Below, in pieces: positions 5,329 to 6,432 of a stretch of DNA of 6,432 bases (position 1 is its first letter; every line of letters starts with the position of its first letter). Below the pieces are notes generated by a model. It worked only from the letters and a program-made list of their open reading frames with translations, ran no database searches and had not been told where the DNA came from. A program made the translations under genes and the position numbers. The stretch comes from Candidatus Poseidoniales archaeon (GTDB taxonomy: Archaea > Thermoplasmatota > Poseidoniia > Poseidoniales > Poseidoniaceae), in contig QQSA01000003.1 of assembly GCA_003602535.1 (NCBI GenBank), positions 4,862-11,293 of the forward strand, read 5' to 3'.

Positions 5329-6432
5329 ATGGCCAATGCGTGGGTAGTCGACTCGAATTGTTTCATCCATGTGGGCTCAATGGCTCCGGATAGTTTTCTT
5401 CGTGATCTGAAAAGAGTTTTAGATTCTGGAGAATCTACACTCTATGTAACTCCAGGTGTTCATAGAGAAATTAAAACAGTCCGGTTTCAAAGGTGGCCAG
5501 GACAACCAAATCTATTAGATGAGTTCAAGGATTATTTGATTACGGTTACAATTGATGAAGAAGAAATTAGAGCTTTAGCAAGTCATATTGGAGAAAAAGC
5601 ATCACCGCAAGATGTTGATTTATCATTGATGATTCTTGGTTCTAAACTGGCTCATGAAGGTAAGAAAGTAACTTTGGTTTCTGATGATTACAAAATGACA
5701 ACTACTGGTGAAAAAGCAAATCTGAATTTTGAAACATGCCCTCCTTCTACCTTTTTACAAAGGTTAGCAGATTTGGGAGGTAGTGGTCAGAGGTCGAGAT
5801 TACGTAGTTTATCTCGTAGGGTTAGAGCTGCTGAAATGAGATATGCGATCAGTAGGGCAGGCCAATATGACATTCAAGCAAAATTGACTTGGATGGTAGA
5901 TTCATTGTTAACCTCAAGAACCGCCGCCGCAGAAGAATCTGAGAATACAAATTCAACAGATGAAAGCAAGTTGATTTCTGCATTAATTCGCTCGATACGC
6001 GGAGAGAAAGTAAAGAAATCAATGCTGAATAAATTGGGCTCACTACCAGAAATTTGTGCACCAGTAATTGAATTAGATAAACATCTTTCCACTCTATCAT
6101 CGAGTGGAACATCAGATGATATCAATGATGCTTACGATAAATCGGTAGGGCTACTTAGTGAGATTTTAGAAACTACTGGAATTGGTCTTGCACCTTTGGG
6201 TGAAGAGATGGCAGAAATAGCGCATAGAGCGATGTCAGGACACTTGTATCGCATGGAGTCTGCACTTGGGATGCTTGCAAAAATGTCAGGTAATTTACGA
6301 CTTTCTCGTTTGCACCTTTCTCGTGCATTATCTAACGCTACACTTGTAGACGATATGGGAGCCGAAATGAGAGCTATGCATCAATTGGGATTACTTGCAA
6401 TAGCCGGTGAAAATTGGAATCGTGCTGCAATG
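5329..6432 (+). CDS. PIN-domain nuclease-like protein with helical C-terminal region (3' end outside window)
   Basis: An open frame runs from ATG 5329 to the window edge without a stop, at least 368 residues. Residues 4-125 look like a PIN domain, a metal-dependent RNase fold. The first strand is WVVDSNCFIH with D8, the helix TPGVHREI carries E47, DVDLSLM carries D95 and D97, and the late strand VTLVSDDYK carries D119 and D120. The four-acid metal site therefore appears complete. After about residue 145 the protein is mostly helical and rich in Ala, Leu, Arg and Glu, with a low-complexity polar linker near 197-214. The stretch at about 348-368 (LGLLAIAGENWNRAA) resembles a TPR helix pair. The N-terminus is fixed because an in-frame stop (TAA 5296-5298) precedes ATG 5329 with no ATG, GTG or TTG between. 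There is no Shine-Dalgarno. It is much longer than a VapC toxin and has no antitoxin gene beside it, so a cellular RNA-processing or quality-control role is more likely. The exact role is unknown. Confidence 0.85.
   Translation, partial: MANAWVVDSNCFIHVGSMAPDSFLRDLKRVLDSGESTLYVTPGVHREIKTVRFQRWPGQPNLLDEFKDYLITVTIDEEEIRALASHIGEKASPQDVDLSLMILGSKLAHEGKKVTLVSDDYKMTTTGEKANLNFETCPPSTFLQRLADLGGSGQRSRLRSLSRRVRAAEMRYAISRAGQYDIQAKLTWMVDSLLTSRTAAAEESENTNSTDESKLISALIRSIRGEKVKKSMLNKLGSLPEICAPVIELDKHLSTLSSSGTSDDINDAYDKSVGLLSEILETTGIGLAPLGEEMAEIAHRAMSGHLYRMESALGMLAKMSGNLRLSRLHLSRALSNATLVDDMGAEMRAMHQLGLLAIAGENWNRAAM
6087..6109 (+). repeat. Perfect 8-bp inverted repeat inside the PIN gene
   Basis: TTCCACTC (6087-6094) and GAGTGGAA (6102-6109) are exact reverse complements separated by seven bases, so the DNA or mRNA could form a small hairpin. 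It lies in frame within codons for a Ser/Thr-rich loop (STLSSSGT). It may be chance from repeated serine codons. It is not followed by a T run, so it does not look like a terminator. Confidence 0.4.

Noticed and set aside
5849..6125. Two overlapping minus-strand open frames of 83-87 codons
   Set aside because: Both are antisense to the continuous PIN gene frame, overlap each other and show no recognisable features.
4732..6432. VapBC toxin-antitoxin pair, given an AbrB-like segment and a PIN domain close together
   Set aside because: The AbrB-like segment is fused to an ABC ATPase and separated from the PIN gene by a membrane protein gene. The PIN protein is far longer than VapC toxins and no small antitoxin gene lies directly upstream.
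1..6432. tRNA, rRNA, CRISPR arrays, insertion sequences or attachment sites
   Set aside because: No cloverleaf-like segment, regularly spaced repeats, transposase motifs or flanking direct repeats were seen. Nearly all bases are accounted for by the five coding regions.

Overview
The window holds one compact plus-strand gene cluster followed by the 5' part of a separate plus-strand gene. The DNA is moderately AT-rich and densely coded. Coding starts at 162, and gaps between genes are only a few bases or overlapping, except for a 52-base gap at 5277-5328. Three signs favour an archaeon: purine-rich GGTGA/GGAGG ribosome binding sites, a stand-alone PIN-domain gene with no Shine-Dalgarno and a TATA-like upstream element, and N-glycosylation sequons confined to the outside loops of the permease. 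A marine euryarchaeon of the Poseidoniales (Marine Group II) kind is my best guess. This is inference: no rRNA or taxonomic marker gene is present.

Positions 1-161 hold no complete gene. They may contain the last codons of an upstream gene ending at 62-64, AT-rich promoter-like sequence and a GGTG ribosome binding site. Positions 162-4983 encode a complete ABC system of the MacB/LolCDE/FtsX type: ATPase A (162-881), a 1040-residue duplicated FtsX-type permease (878-4000) and ATPase B (4003-4983). ATPase B carries a C-terminal extension that looks like an AbrB-type hairpin followed by a four-cysteine zinc ribbon. A 96-residue DUF3817-like membrane protein (4986-5276) follows two bases later. 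The four genes are very probably one operon with translational coupling.

The permease has about ten membrane segments and two large outside domains. Each half ends in a cytoplasmic E/NQR-x-x-E-x3-x-x-x-IGAS coupling segment, so one polypeptide can supply both halves of a transporter. The two ATPases are related, share a nine-residue string in the helical region, and both keep all catalytic motifs. They could sit as a heterodimer under the two permease halves. Systems of this architecture usually act by mechanotransmission or by extruding or extracting lipoproteins, lipids or peptides rather than by classical import. The substrate cannot be read from the sequence.

From 5329 to the right edge runs an open, truncated gene of at least 368 codons. 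It has an N-terminal PIN nuclease domain with its acidic residues intact, then a long helical, possibly TPR-like, region. It has its own candidate promoter and is probably not functionally tied to the transporter. No tRNA, rRNA, CRISPR array, insertion sequence or other mobile element was seen.
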